This document shows, piece by piece, positions 41,063-50,089 of a stretch of 64,000 bases of DNA (position 1 is its first letter; each line of letters opens with the position of its first letter). Below the pieces are notes generated by a model, which worked only from the letters and a program-made list of their open reading frames with translations, did no database searches and was not told the origin of the DNA. The stretch spans positions 1 to 64,000 of the forward strand of contig CAZDFH010000002.1 of the NCBI GenBank assembly GCA_964504915.1, written 5' to 3'. The position numbers and the translations under genes were made by a program. The stretch comes from CAJBLF01 sp964504915. GTDB taxonomy: Bacteria; Patescibacteriota; Gracilibacteria; Absconditabacterales; Absconditicoccaceae.

Positions 41063-41258
41063 ACTACATATATGATAATATAAACGACGAATATATACGA
41101 TTTCGACTTTGATTTTCAATATAGGTTGAATTATCGTGAAGCATCGTTACATATAAAGAAATATTTGTTAACGAGTTCACGGGTTAATGGGTTAACGAGT
41201 TTTATACTATTTTTCATAACCCGTTAACACGCAAACCTTTTAACTCTTTAACTCCCCA
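41063..41258. repeat. Divergent spacer with GTTAAC array
   Basis: 196 bp. 41167-41198 (gttaacgagttcacgggttaatgggttaacgag) and 41217-41252 (aacccgttaacacgc, ccttttaactctttaact) form two opposed arrays, ending just before the DedA start. Confidence 0.6.
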
Positions 41259-41882
41259 ATGTGAATCACCGAATTCCTCGCTACCTACATCACTGCGTTT
41301 ATACATCAGACCTGATATATTACGGTATTCCTCTGAATGGTCATGGAGAGTATGATCTTTCCTGTACCGAGCGAAGCGATCATGCCATTCGCTGGATTTC
41401 TCATAGCGACGAAACAATTTAGCTTGCGAGCAGTGATTATCGTAAGTACGGCATGAAGTATAATCGGATCGTTAATTTCCTATGCGATCGGATATTATGG
41501 AGGTAAACCATTTGTGAGAAAATTCTGAAAATATTTCTTATTAGACCAAGAAGAATTGGCGTGAGCTGAATATTTTTTCAAGAAAAGATGACCTATCACT
41601 ATCTTGATTTGTAGGTTTATCCCTGTGATCAGACACATCATCTCCTTGCCTGCTGGATTTGGAAAAATGAATCTGACTCAATTCATCGTCTATACTTTGG
41701 TCGGTGCGGGACTACGAAATACCTTCCTGGCTATCGTCGGGAAAGTATTGAAAGAAAATCGAGAAGAAGTGATGCAATATAGTAAGATCGTCGATATTGT
41801 CGTGCTTGTGATATTGGTAGGCATTGTTGCACGATTTATCTATCGCCAAGTGAGCAAGAGAATGAAAAAAAGAAGGGCATAA
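41259..41882 (+). CDS. DedA-family membrane protein (SNARE-associated/VTT domain)
   Basis: 207 aa. The diagnostic acidic segment FLGMVMESMIFPVPSEAI sits near residue 30, followed by MPFAGF. GSLISYAIGYYGGK (about 75) and CRFIPVIRHIISLPAGFGKM (about 130) are family motifs. Five or six membrane helices. DedA proteins act in lipid and membrane homeostasis (undecaprenyl-phosphate or phospholipid flipping in characterised members). ATG TGA start, so residue 2 is Gly by TGA. Confidence 0.9.
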
Positions 41883-41980
41883 CCGACTTTCCCATTCGCA
41901 CATAAAAAAGAAATAACGGTTGACATTATTTGCCGAATATTTATTATCGGCATAGTTTTTTACTTTATTATCCATAATCT

Positions 41981-42268
41981 ATGGAAGATTGAAGAACTAC
42001 TCCTACCAATGAAGTGCATACAGATCAAGTATATATATACACCCAGTTTCAATTAGCACATGGCATGAAGACAGTCAATGGCATCAAAGATGGGCTTCGT
42101 CCGCTTGGAGCAAAAGCTGTACGTATTATTGAAACAACTAAGGAAATACTTCCTCATCTCTTAAACTGTTTTCCTGCAGATAGCGAGCAACTCACCTCTA
42201 TGCCTGAGATAAAAGAAATCGTCAAAGACTGGACATCTATTGCTGACCATAGAGGTAACAGGCCATAG
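41981..42268 (+). CDS. Hypothetical small soluble protein (95 aa)
   Basis: Not recognised. ATG 41981, TAG 42266-42268, one TGA-Gly (MEDG). No motif; an amphipathic helical middle (GAKAVRIIETTKEILPHLLN). Confidence 0.5.
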
Positions 42269-42370
42269 GAATATTTCTTATTCCTTATTTTTATCTCTTT
42301 TCTTGCTTGAAAAGTACTTTTCCTTATACACTCTTGTGAATTCAAAATTTTAAATTCAATATTTAAAATT

Positions 42371-44062
42371 ATGATTATAGGTTTAGCTCCCATGGATTGA
42401 TTTACTGATTATGCCTTTCGTCAGATTACGAAAGAGATTTTTGAGAAATATGGAGATAAGAAAAAACATCAACTTGTACTTCGGACAGAATTTATGAATG
42501 CCAATGGCTATCTGATAAACCCAGTCGGTGTCGTGAAACATTTACTCAGCAATACAGAGCAAGCTCCGCTCATTGCGCAGATTTTTGGCAATGAAAAAGA
42601 GAGCCTAGTGAAATGCTTCGTTGAAGTAGAACAGAAATACGGTTCTAGTGTAGAGTGTATAGTGCAGAGTGCAGAAGTAAAAATGAAAAATACAAAAAAG
42701 AACATTAACTCTAAACTATACACTATAAACCTGCCTGCCGGTAGGCAAGGCTCTAAACTCAGTCACCGACAACAAATATTTAGCTGACTAGAATTGAATC
42801 TATGATGCCCAGCGAAAACCGTGATACAAAACGGATGAGGAAGTGCTATGCTAAAAGACAGAAAACAAGTTTTGGAAATTTTGAAAGATATCAAAAAGCA
42901 AACTAGCCTACCACTCAGCATCAAGACGAGAACTGGAATTACGGACGACGATAAAATTCAGCAGAAAGATTTTATTATCCAGGCAAGCAAATATTGTGAT
43001 CATATAACCATCCATGGAAGGACGGTCAAGCAGGTATATTCGTGAGAGGCGGATTGGAGATTCATCTATGAAATAAAACAAGCCGTTGGAGATACTTGTA
43101 AGATATTATGAAACGGTGGAATTACTTCATATGAAGATGCTACCAATCGCATGAAAGGAATTTACAAAGAATATTCCGATTTTGATTTTTCTGGATCCTT
43201 TACTGAAATAAAAAAACGTTGACTGGTGAGTGATGGGACATATTTACCATACAATCCTGAATTGAATGGAACAGCATGAAGACTGAGGAAAAACATGACT
43301 GCAGCAGAAAAAAAAATTTGGAATGAATATCTAAAACAACTAGATATCAATGTCTTGAGACAAAAAGTAATAGATAATTATATTGTAGATTTTTATATTC
43401 CTAGCAAAAAATTAGTCATTGAAATTGATGGTAGTGTCCATTTTAACAAAGAAGCAAAATGATATGACGAAGAAAGAACTGCCGTCCTTGGAGATTATTG
43501 ATTGGAAGTAATTAGATTTACAAATGATGATGTAATGAATGATTTTGATCATGTGTGTGATATTTTAGATAAGAGAATCACCCCCAACCCCTCTTTAGCA
43601 ACGAGGGGCGCCTTGAAAGCCTCCTTTGCTAAAGGAGGTGGCGAATCCGCCGTGTGCGGATGAGACGGAGGATTCCTATTAGATTGAGTCTTAATCGGCC
43701 AAGCGGCGATTGGTAATCCACGAATTTTCACACCGCACGTGCCAAGTACACAAGAGTTGAAAGAAACTATTTTGCGTCATTTGGATTTGATGGTAGCGAG
43801 TGAACTATTTTTCCAACAGCAAGCAGAAAATTTTACCGGCACATTGATTATGCCAACACAAAAAGATCTTGATAAAATTATTTCAACTCTGCCTCAACTC
43901 AGTGCTAAGAGCTCCCATCTCCAATCTATAGTGGTCGCTTTCAGAAAACATTTATTCCAATACATCACATGAATCACCTGATCCAAAGAATGGAAAAGGA
44001 CGATTAGTGTGATCAAAGACTATGATGAATTGGTGAAAGAGATTGAGAAATTTTTCGAATAA
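42371..44062 (+). CDS. dus: tRNA-dihydrouridine synthase with an inserted DUF559/Vsr-like nuclease domain
   Basis: A 563-aa frame. The Dus TIM barrel starts IIGLAPMDGFTDYAFRQI, has LELNLGCPAKTVIQNGGG (catalytic Cys at about residue 145, its Gly a TGA), LSIKTRTGITDD, ITIHGRTVKQVYSGEADW and LNGGITSYEDATNRM. Normally the Dus motif GVLIGQAAIGNPRIF comes next; here about 180 residues (256-436) intervene. They contain a nuclease domain: RKNMTAAEKKIWNEYL, RQKVIDNYIVDFYIPSKKL, VIEIDGSVHF, YDEERTAVLG and VIRFTNDDV. These are the motifs of DUF559, a Vsr-like PD-(D/E)xK endonuclease. Dus then resumes and ends at TAA 44060. The C-terminal Dus helical domain is present. A second, smaller insertion lies before the catalytic motif (42655-42770). 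Confidence 0.85.
42655..42772 (+). repeat. In-frame repeat insertion inside dus
   Basis: About 118 bp between the YGSSV and GLELNLGCP segments. The ends are imperfect inverted repeats (tagagtgtatagtgcag and aactctaaactatacacta). The middle holds the CCTGCCGGTAGGC palindrome found in spacers at 18878 and 47747. It adds about 35 residues in frame. Confidence 0.65.
43576..43672 (+). repeat. GC-rich palindromes at the 3' border of the nuclease insert in dus
   Basis: CCCCTCTTTAGCAACGAGGGG (43581-43601) and CTCCTTTGCTAAAGGAG (43621-43638) are stem-loops, followed by AATCCGCCGTGTGCGGAT (43651-43668). All are read in frame. A similar CCCCCTTGTCAGGGGG pair lies in the spacer at 59334-59405. Confidence 0.7.
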
Positions 44063-44244
44063 AAAGAGAAAGGACCCGCAATGCGGGCCACTTCAAATAA
44101 GGTTTGTACTCAGTTAGGGAGCGAAAACGCTCCTGTGGCAAAGTGGGCTAATGTAAAGTATGCCATGACTGCTAATGTAGTCACTATCATGACTGCTAAC
44201 ACTAGTGTTTGCCATGCCATCTTTTTTGTTTGGTTTTTATCCAT
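44020..44244 (-). CDS. Possible small membrane protein (74 aa)
   Basis: ATG 44244, TAG 44020, with one TGA read as Gly (LPNG). Residues 10-38 form one membrane helix (WQTLVLAVMIVTTLAVMAYF). The last 30 codons run antisense into the dus 3' end, and the hairpin CCCGCAATGCGGG (44075-44087) lies inside, so the true gene may be shorter or absent. Confidence 0.35.
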
Positions 44245-44272
44245 ACGCTGATTTTTTTTAAAATGTACTTAT

Positions 44273-44689
44273 TTACTTCATAATATCAAATGGCATTTCT
44301 GGTATCTGGACGGTAAAGTCTTTGTGGATGAGCTTCTGTCTCATGGTCCCATGGATCAAATATGCACATCCATCTTCCCTGATTTCTACTCATGAAAATT
44401 TCCCACCTCCAAATAGTGTACGCAGATATTGTTGTTTTTTCACGTCATATCTCAGCCTGGTCATATCACATCATACTTTTTCTTCCATGTAATATTGCGT
44501 ATTGGGTATCGGGACTATATCTAGATCCTCATTGATGATAAGCACATACTTATTTTTCTGCTCCTCAAAGATAGCTCATGTCCTTGGCATCCTATGTTTC
44601 AATGTAGCCAAAAGCTCCGCGTCTAGTTTCCCTAGGCAGGATCAGTTAAAGTTCTTAACGTCTATAGTGCGAGATGGAGTGCTTTTCAT
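44273..44689 (-). CDS. Hypothetical protein (138 aa)
   Basis: Not recognised. ATG 44689, TAA 44273. Soluble, beta-rich looking, with NEDLDIVPIPNTQYYMEE, LRTLFGGGKFSG and a C-terminal DFTVQIPEMPFDIMK. TGA codons at NGSCLG, RTGA, VGCD and FSG. It lies 21 bp downstream of the HD-domain gene start side only; both are minus strand and 20 bp apart, so possibly co-transcribed after it. Confidence 0.5.
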
Positions 44690-44709
44690 GATTGGACTAA
44701 AGTAAATAA

Positions 44710-46167
44710 TTATATAGTATGAAGTAATTGTTGATATGCTTCGTCAGCTTTTTTGCAAAGAAATGTGTATAATCTAGGATATGCCTCATAATGAGTACGA
44801 TATTCCTTTTTGGGATAGAGTACCAAGTGTTTTTCTGTCGCTTGAGATAATCTCTGCAGTTCGCTCATGTCCTCTGCTGAGATCACTTCTCACATTGGTC
44901 TGATTGCTCATGCGCTTCTCGTCAGATACTGTGTACCTGGCTTGAATGATGGCACCTTGAGATAATGGATAGGTAGATGTGGATTCATAGTCAGTTTTAA
45001 TTCTTGAAGCTGTGCCAATGCTTGTTGTGCTGTATCACATATCTGTACGTCGAAAAAATCATACGTTACTGACGGATCATGATCGATAATCCCCTGCTGA
45101 TAGAATTGATTAATTACTTCTTCATTGATAGTTAATCTTTGTCCATTTACTCCTTTTTGTAATTGTTCTATAGTTAGATGTCCTTCCTCTACGAGATATT
45201 GGAATAGTAGACCAAAATATTCTTCTCTAGTCCATAGGTAAGGACTGAGATATACGAGATTGTGCATATTAGCCCTAATTTCTAAAACATCTTTTAGTTT
45301 TTCTCCATTTCCAAAAATAATCTGATCACCTTGGACGGAAATTTCCATAATGGTATCAAACAGTAGTTTATTTTTCTGTAGTATTTCTTGGACTCTTCTG
45401 CCTGGTGTAGCACGATCAAAATCGCTGGACAGTATAGTACTCCCAGCGAACATATATGCATCTCTCGCCGTATAAGCCAGTCTATCACTTACATCAAGGA
45501 TATTTCCTATCACTCATTCATTTCTGATATATCCATGTAATTCATTTATCGAGACGTGAAAATTTTTTTCCATGGCACTAACTATTGCTGGATAATTAGC
45601 CATATACTTGGGGAATCAAAATTCTTCTCTAATCTGAGGAAACGCCTTCATAGTAAGATCACCAAATACTGGTGTGGCAACGTCGTGTAGACATCATGCC
45701 ACGATTCCCTTTCTAATATCGGCTTCTGAAAATCCATTATTCCTCATAATAAGCTCGATATTGAGTGCAGTATCCAAGCTGTGTTCATAACGACTATGAT
45801 TATGGATATAGAGAGTGTCTCTGTCGATAGGCTGAGTACTGACACCATATTGATGTAAATGTATTAATTTATGTAGGAGTTCAGCGTTTTTTGTAATGAC
45901 TTGATAGGGGTTGTTGGAATCTTTCTCATCCTTGATGATATGGTGAGTGATATTGGAATATGGTCTAGTCATCACTGGGAAATCATCGATACTATTGAAG
46001 ATATCGAAGAATGATTCCGTGTTGCCTGGAGCAAGATCTTGGGATGATATATCAAGTATCTTCATAAGTTGTTGTGGATATTCTTGGACTCATCTAGGAT
46101 GCACGATAAAATGAGCATATGGTCATTCAAAATGATATGCTTGCTCAGCATCCTTTATCTTCTTCAT
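44710..46167 (-). CDS. HD-domain phosphohydrolase (dNTPase-like)
   Basis: 485 aa. Start MKKIKDAEQAY at 46167. The metal site is spread over NHSRYEHSLDTALNIELIMR (His), GCLHDVATPVFGDL (His-Asp; the Gly is TGA) and NILDVSDRLAYTARDAYMF (distal Asp). This is the H...HD...D order of dGTPase/HD hydrolases. The C-terminal 150 residues are a helical domain. The substrate, nucleotide or other, cannot be decided. Confidence 0.8.
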
Positions 46168-46589
46168 ATATGTATCCGTAGATTTCACTTATGCTAAGTG
46201 ACAAAATAAATATTGTTTTTATATATATTTCTCGCTCTAAGTCAAGCAACAGAGAAAATTTTATCTTGCAATAGCCGAGAGGAAATATAGTTTGAGGTAA
46301 AGGAGGAGATGAGTTCATCACTCCGAGAATACAAATCAATCATAATACCGAATGCCTATGTCGAATTTGATTAAAACCGTTTCGAGAAAAAAAACTGGTA
46401 ACATTGCCAGTTCAGGCAACGCTAACTGCTAAATCGATCCGCAGCTTTAGAGTTGTACTATTTGAAGGAGCTGCTGGTCACCCGGCGGCTTTTTTCGAAA
46501 AATCATTTTGCTTATGAATATTTTTTTCTTACAATCCAATATCACATTTTACCCTTATCTGTTTTTACCGTTATCTGTTATCCCGGTTT
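46168..46589. other. 422-bp divergent spacer upstream of priA
   Basis: Apart from the candidate leader at 46309-46495, it holds CACTTATGCTAAGTG near 46187 and ttaccgttatctgttatccc (46564-46584), a short-period repeat also seen at 56155-56250. No further gene. Confidence 0.4.
46309..46495 (+). promoter_or_regulatory. Candidate leader peptide and attenuator upstream of priA
   Basis: GTAAAGGAGG stands just before ATG 46309, opening a 21-residue frame (Ser- and Ile-rich) that ends at TAA 46372-46374. Next come a hairpin ACTGG...CCAGT (46394-46411) and a terminator stem AGCTGCTGG/CCGGCGGCT with T-run (46469-46495). GCAGCT at 46441-46446 can pair with AGCTGC at 46469-46474 and would disrupt the terminator. 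This is the layout of transcription attenuation, but no amino-acid operon follows. Confidence 0.4.
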
Positions 46590-47708
46590 ATGAATTACGA
46601 AAAATTTCAGCACAAAGACAAAAATATTTTTCTCGTGGATATGACCAAAGAGCTCAATCCCTATTTTTCTGAAATCGTGAAAATGAGTATCGAGAAGCAT
46701 CTCGCCGAAGGTAAAAAAATTGGCATTCTGGTAAATAAAAAATGATATGCGAGTGGAATGATTTGCCAGACCTGCGGTCATATCCCTCAGTGTAAGAAAT
46801 GTTCGGTAAGTATCAGTTATCACAAAATTAGCTCATGAGAAACGATCGGCCTCTGTCATATCTGTAAGACACAATACAATGTCCCTAGCTCATGTCCTGA
46901 ATGTAGATCGACAAAAATCAAAGATTTCTGATTATGAACACAAAAGGTCGCTGAATTTTTGCAAAAAGAATATGCTATCACACCGCTAGTTATAGAATCA
47001 GAGACCGTCAATTCTCCGAACAAGATATGAAGATTGGTCGAAAGTCTATCAAGTCAAAAGTCTATCAAGTCACAAGCAAGACCTGATGACTTGACGGACC
47101 TGACGGACTTTATAGACCCAAAGACTTTACAGACTCAGATAGTTATTGGCACATCGCTCTTATGTTCTCCAATAAAAAATCATCCCTTTGATTTGGTGAT
47201 ATTCTTAAATGCCGATTTTGGACTCAATATTCCTGATTATACGTCTGCGGAGAAAAATTTCTACTTTTTGTACGAAACGTTTATGAAGCATCAGACCAAG
47301 CATTTCATCGTCCAGAGTTTCAATCCTAATCACTATAGTATTCGTAATGCATGCAAGTTGGATAAGGAATGATTTTATGAAGTGGATAATACATTTAGAC
47401 AGGAAAATAATTATCCGCCTTTTGCGGAGCTGTGTGTGATATTGTACAAAAATGATATCGAAGAAACAATGTTCAATAAAGTGGATACCTTGCATAAAGA
47501 GCTTTTGTATCTCAAAGAAAAATACTGACTGACTGACATCGAGATTTTCTCGACCCCACCGTTGATCTACAAGATGTTTGGGAAGTATAGGTACAACGTA
47601 ATTTTAAAATGAAAACAAGTAAAACAATTTATGGATATCATCTATCCAAAATTGAAACTTGCATATAAATGATTTAAAGTGGATCGAATGGCTGAGAGCA
47701 TTGTCTAA
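46590..47708 (+). CDS. priA: PriA-like protein lacking the helicase N-terminal half
   Basis: 372 aa instead of about 730. It matches the C-terminal part of the primosomal helicase: the zinc-binding region CQTCGHIPQCKKCSVSISYH, CHICKTQYNVPSSCPEC, then FGLGTQKVAEFLQKE, TQIVIGTSLL, LVIFLNADFGLNIPDYTSAE and a final C-terminal domain (NNYPPFAELCVILY). The N-terminal DNA-binding and Walker A/DEAH lobes are not encoded upstream (the spacer has no such frame). 47035-47125 carry in-frame direct repeats (tctatcaagtcaaaa). It may act in replication restart without helicase activity, or be a remnant. Confidence 0.75.
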
Positions 47709-47717
47709 CATCACTTT

Positions 47718-47868
47718 TATTGTCATTCCGGCGACACTGATTGCAGCTTGCCTACCGGCAGGCAGGCCGGAATCTTAATTGATAAAATCCCCACTAAGAC
47801 CCCGGTTGCAAAACTTAACACTGGGGTGACAAAATGCGGGGGTGTAAGGGCGTTTAGTAAACGCCTTT
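47718..47868. repeat. Dispersed repeat cluster
   Basis: Contains GTCATTCCGGCGA...GGCCGGAATCTTAATTGA, the palindrome CCTACCGGCAGGCAGG (47751-47766), a decayed second half (accccggttgc...actggggtgac) and GGCGTTTAGTAAACGCC followed by a T-run (47848-47873), which could terminate priA. Confidence 0.65.
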
Positions 47869-47967
47869 TTTCTTTATGGTAAGACATTCTTCCTCTTGAC
47901 TTTATCTATAAAATAATTATTCTGTCTTTAACCGAAATAGATGTTTTTATTCCCCCACAATTTTTAC

Positions 47968-48252
47968 ATGGATACAGCAAATACAAGGTATATTATACAG
48001 AGAAGATTTACTTATGCTGCACATACATTTACTACAGAGTTACTAAGTACCGCCACTAGTGCTGACGTTTTGAGTGAGCTTAAGAAGGCCGTCAGTGACC
48101 ACTACCTTTTGGGTGTCGTCCTTATTGATCTTCAATCTCAATTATTTCAAATCATAGGAGACAATCGTGCATTTGACGATCTTATTAGAGAAAAATGTGC
48201 TGGTTTCAATAATCGCATTATTTTTGATCCCCAAGAGCTCATACAGGCATAG
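47968..48252 (+). CDS. Hypothetical small protein, member of a local paralogue family
   Basis: 95 aa from MDTANTRYI; an upstream in-frame ATG at 47941 is possible. It ends with VLIDLQSQLFQIIGD, FDDLIREKC, RIIFDPQEL. The same pattern is found in the next gene and in the small gene at 49202. No known family. Confidence 0.55.
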   Translation: MDTANTRYIIQRRFTYAAHTFTTELLSTATSADVLSELKKAVSDHYLLGVVLIDLQSQLFQIIGDNRAFDDLIREKCAGFNNRIIFDPQELIQA

Positions 48253-48282
48253 TTGCGCCTATTTTACTCTTTCACATCCTCT

Positions 48283-48588
48283 ATGATGAATCACCACGCA
48301 AAACCGAATTTCGTCCTAGAAGAAATCTACAAAGGCACTGGTATGCTAGGTGCTAGCCTTGCAAGTAACGATAGATGACGCATACTACAACGTATCACGG
48401 AACGTTTGCAAGAGCCCAGCTTGCAAGATATGATTGTGATAGATAGACAGAGAGCATTGTTTCAAGTAATTTTGGGAGAATTAAGTCCGTTCATGAAATT
48501 AATCAAAGAAAAATGTCCACAAGCTCAGTCTGGGACTATCTTTGATCAGAAAGAATTAGCACCACACACAGAAGATCATAGTATATAG
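48283..48588 (+). CDS. Hypothetical small protein, paralogue of the preceding gene
   Basis: 101 aa. MIVIDRQRALFQVILGE, FMKLIKEKC and TIFDQKELAP align with the previous protein's second half. One TGA-Gly (DRGRI). The N-terminal half differs. Terminator hairpins follow. Confidence 0.6.
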
Positions 48589-48604
48589 CCCACATATTTC
48601 TGGA

Positions 48605-48670
48605 TAGACGGACATGTTGCCGTCTTTTTTTTATTAACAAAAAGCTCCCCGGATGACCGGGGAAACTCTT
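48605..48670. terminator. Pair of back-to-back terminators
   Basis: AGACGG-acatgtt-CCGTCT plus T-run (48605-48632) serves the plus-strand gene. AAGCTCCCCGG-atga-CCGGGGA...(48639-48670) serves the minus-strand gene ending at 48680. Confidence 0.75.
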
Positions 48671-48679
48671 CGTGAATAG

Positions 48680-49171
48680 TTATGCTTTTTTGGGAGATCG
48701 TATATATCCCCAAATACTTCTTGGCTGGGTTTTCACCCAGCGAATTTTGTCGGTCAGTAAATCGATGGTTTTTCTCTGTCCTATTACATCAACCACTTTG
48801 CCTGCCATTACTTTGCAGATTTTTTGGTATAAACGGGGGTAACCTCCCGTTAGTGATTGGGCTGTTTGCCCAATCTGGAGGGTTTTTATCTCCCTCTCTC
48901 GTTGCCAACTAAAGCCTTCTGCCTCTTCTTCAGGCTTTGGAAATTTTTTTGTTTCCAAATAGAGCCTGGTAATAATGGCCCATATAGCAAAGATTATGCC
49001 AATGACACATGCTATATTGCCTATTACCGTTCCGTGGAACGATATAGCCACAACAAAAAAGACAACGGCTAAAGCTACAGACCACAGTGCAATGATCAAG
49101 ACGGCACAGTAACTCCGTCGCTCCTCCAGAAACCATTTCTGGTATTCTGGCAATGTTTTTTCTTCTTTCAT
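48680..49171 (-). CDS. Hypothetical membrane protein (163 aa), no UGA codons
   Basis: Not recognised. Two membrane helices (AVLIIALWSVALAVVFFVVA and VIGIIFAIWAIITRL, residues 22-72) are followed by a soluble basic C-terminus ending IWGYIRSPKKA. Ten glycines, none by TGA. It is inserted between members of a small plus-strand paralogue family. Confidence 0.6.
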   Translation of the reverse strand: MKEEKTLPEYQKWFLEERRSYCAVLIIALWSVALAVVFFVVAISFHGTVIGNIACVIGIIFAIWAIITRLYLETKKFPKPEEEAEGFSWQREREIKTLQIGQTAQSLTGGYPRLYQKICKVMAGKVVDVIGQRKTIDLLTDKIRWVKTQPRSIWGYIRSPKKA

Positions 49172-49201
49172 AATTTAGGGTGTTTGTTAATTATTGTTTG
49201 G

Positions 49202-49378
49202 ATGATTTTGTTTTCTGCGACTTTTTATAGGAAATTACCTAGTGAAGTCAATCCCGCAACCAATAGAGCACAAGCGATATGATGTAACATCTCCGTATTC
49301 AAAGACGTACTAGATAGAGAGTATCCATGACGAACTGAGAGGAAAATCTTTAGTGATGAAGAATTAGCACAGAAATAA
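49202..49378 (+). CDS. Very short protein related to the 47968/48283 pair (58 aa)
   Basis: ATG 49202, TAA 49376-49378, two TGA-Gly codons (AIGCN and YPGRT). The C-terminal half FKDVLDREYPGRTERKIFSDEELAQ follows the same F..ll...yp...rkIF..eELA pattern as the two earlier paralogues. The N-terminus is short, so it may be a truncated family member. Terminator at 49405-49442. Confidence 0.4.
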
Positions 49379-49404
49379 TATACCATACAATAATTTCTAT
49401 AATG

Positions 49405-49442
49405 AAAAAACCTCCAGAGAATACACGCTGAGGGTTTTTTTC
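49405..49442. terminator. Terminator hairpin
   Basis: AAAAAACCTC/GAGGGTTTTTT stem with an internal loop, between converging genes. Confidence 0.65.
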
Positions 49443-49472
49443 AAAAAGGGTGTGATGGTTGGTGGTGTTGGG

Positions 49473-49862
49473 CTAAGTATTGTTATCTAAAATAACTTTT
49501 ACTTGTGTCCAGTCATCTGTTTTAGCGTAAAATGCGCTGGACGCATTTGTTTTTGCCTCTATATCCTGATCATCGGCAATCATATTGATTGCCACCAACA
49601 TTTTCCTTTTGGGATAATGTTCGGCGAAGCTCACAATCTCTTTGCAAGCATAATGGTTACTGATTAGCTCATTTCTTTTGATAACTATAGCGCAGATTGG
49701 TTCTTTTTCAACCAACGCAGCTTCAGCTATCATACAAAGAGCATCAGTACTATGCTCACTTACGATGATCTCGTAGTCCTGGCCGATCTTCAGCCACTTA
49801 TTAGTTTTTAGGACTTCAAGCATAAAGGGTTCCCACCCGAAGAATAAGATTTTCTTTTTCAT
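49473..49862 (-). CDS. Receiver-like flavodoxin-fold protein (129 aa), degenerate
   Basis: The start is taken at MKKKILFFGWEPF (49862). Alternating strands and helices (ILFFG; YEIIVSEHSTDAL; AIVIKRNEL; KRKMLVAINM; SAFYAKTDDWTQVKVIL) follow the CheY-like receiver layout. The acidic pocket and phospho-Asp are missing or replaced, so it is not an obvious response regulator. No TGA codons (only two Gly in the chosen frame). Confidence 0.45.
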   Translation of the reverse strand: MKKKILFFGWEPFMLEVLKTNKWLKIGQDYEIIVSEHSTDALCMIAEAALVEKEPICAIVIKRNELISNHYACKEIVSFAEHYPKRKMLVAINMIADDQDIEAKTNASSAFYAKTDDWTQVKVILDNNT

Positions 49863-50089
49863 AACGAGATTATTTAAATTATTAATTCTTTTCTCTTTAT
49901 TTTTCCCATTTCTACTCAATTTCCCCCCAAAATCAAGCTTAAACATACTTTCTCATTTTTGTCAAGCCAAAGTACCTAATCGGGAGTAATTTTTTTGATT
50001 ATCGCCAGCATCTGAATATACTTAATTTAGCTACAAGCCTCAAGCTTCAAGCTCAAAGCGAAACTAAATTTTAAATCTCAAAATATCCT
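49863..50089. other. Spacer upstream of virB4
   Basis: 227 bp, AT-rich. Contains a short-period string caagcctcaagcttcaagctcaaag (50034-50058). The promoter of the secretion genes is presumably here. No gene. Confidence 0.35.

Noticed and set aside
42371..44062. Intein in dus
   Set aside because: No intein splice blocks (N-terminal Cys/Ser, HN plus Cys/Ser/Thr at the exit) are seen; the insert is a DUF559 nuclease without a Hint domain.
46380..46500. Signal recognition particle RNA, RNase P RNA or tmRNA
   Set aside because: None of the conserved cores (SRP apical loop, P4 of RNase P, tmRNA tag and tRNA-like end) is present; kept only as a candidate attenuator.
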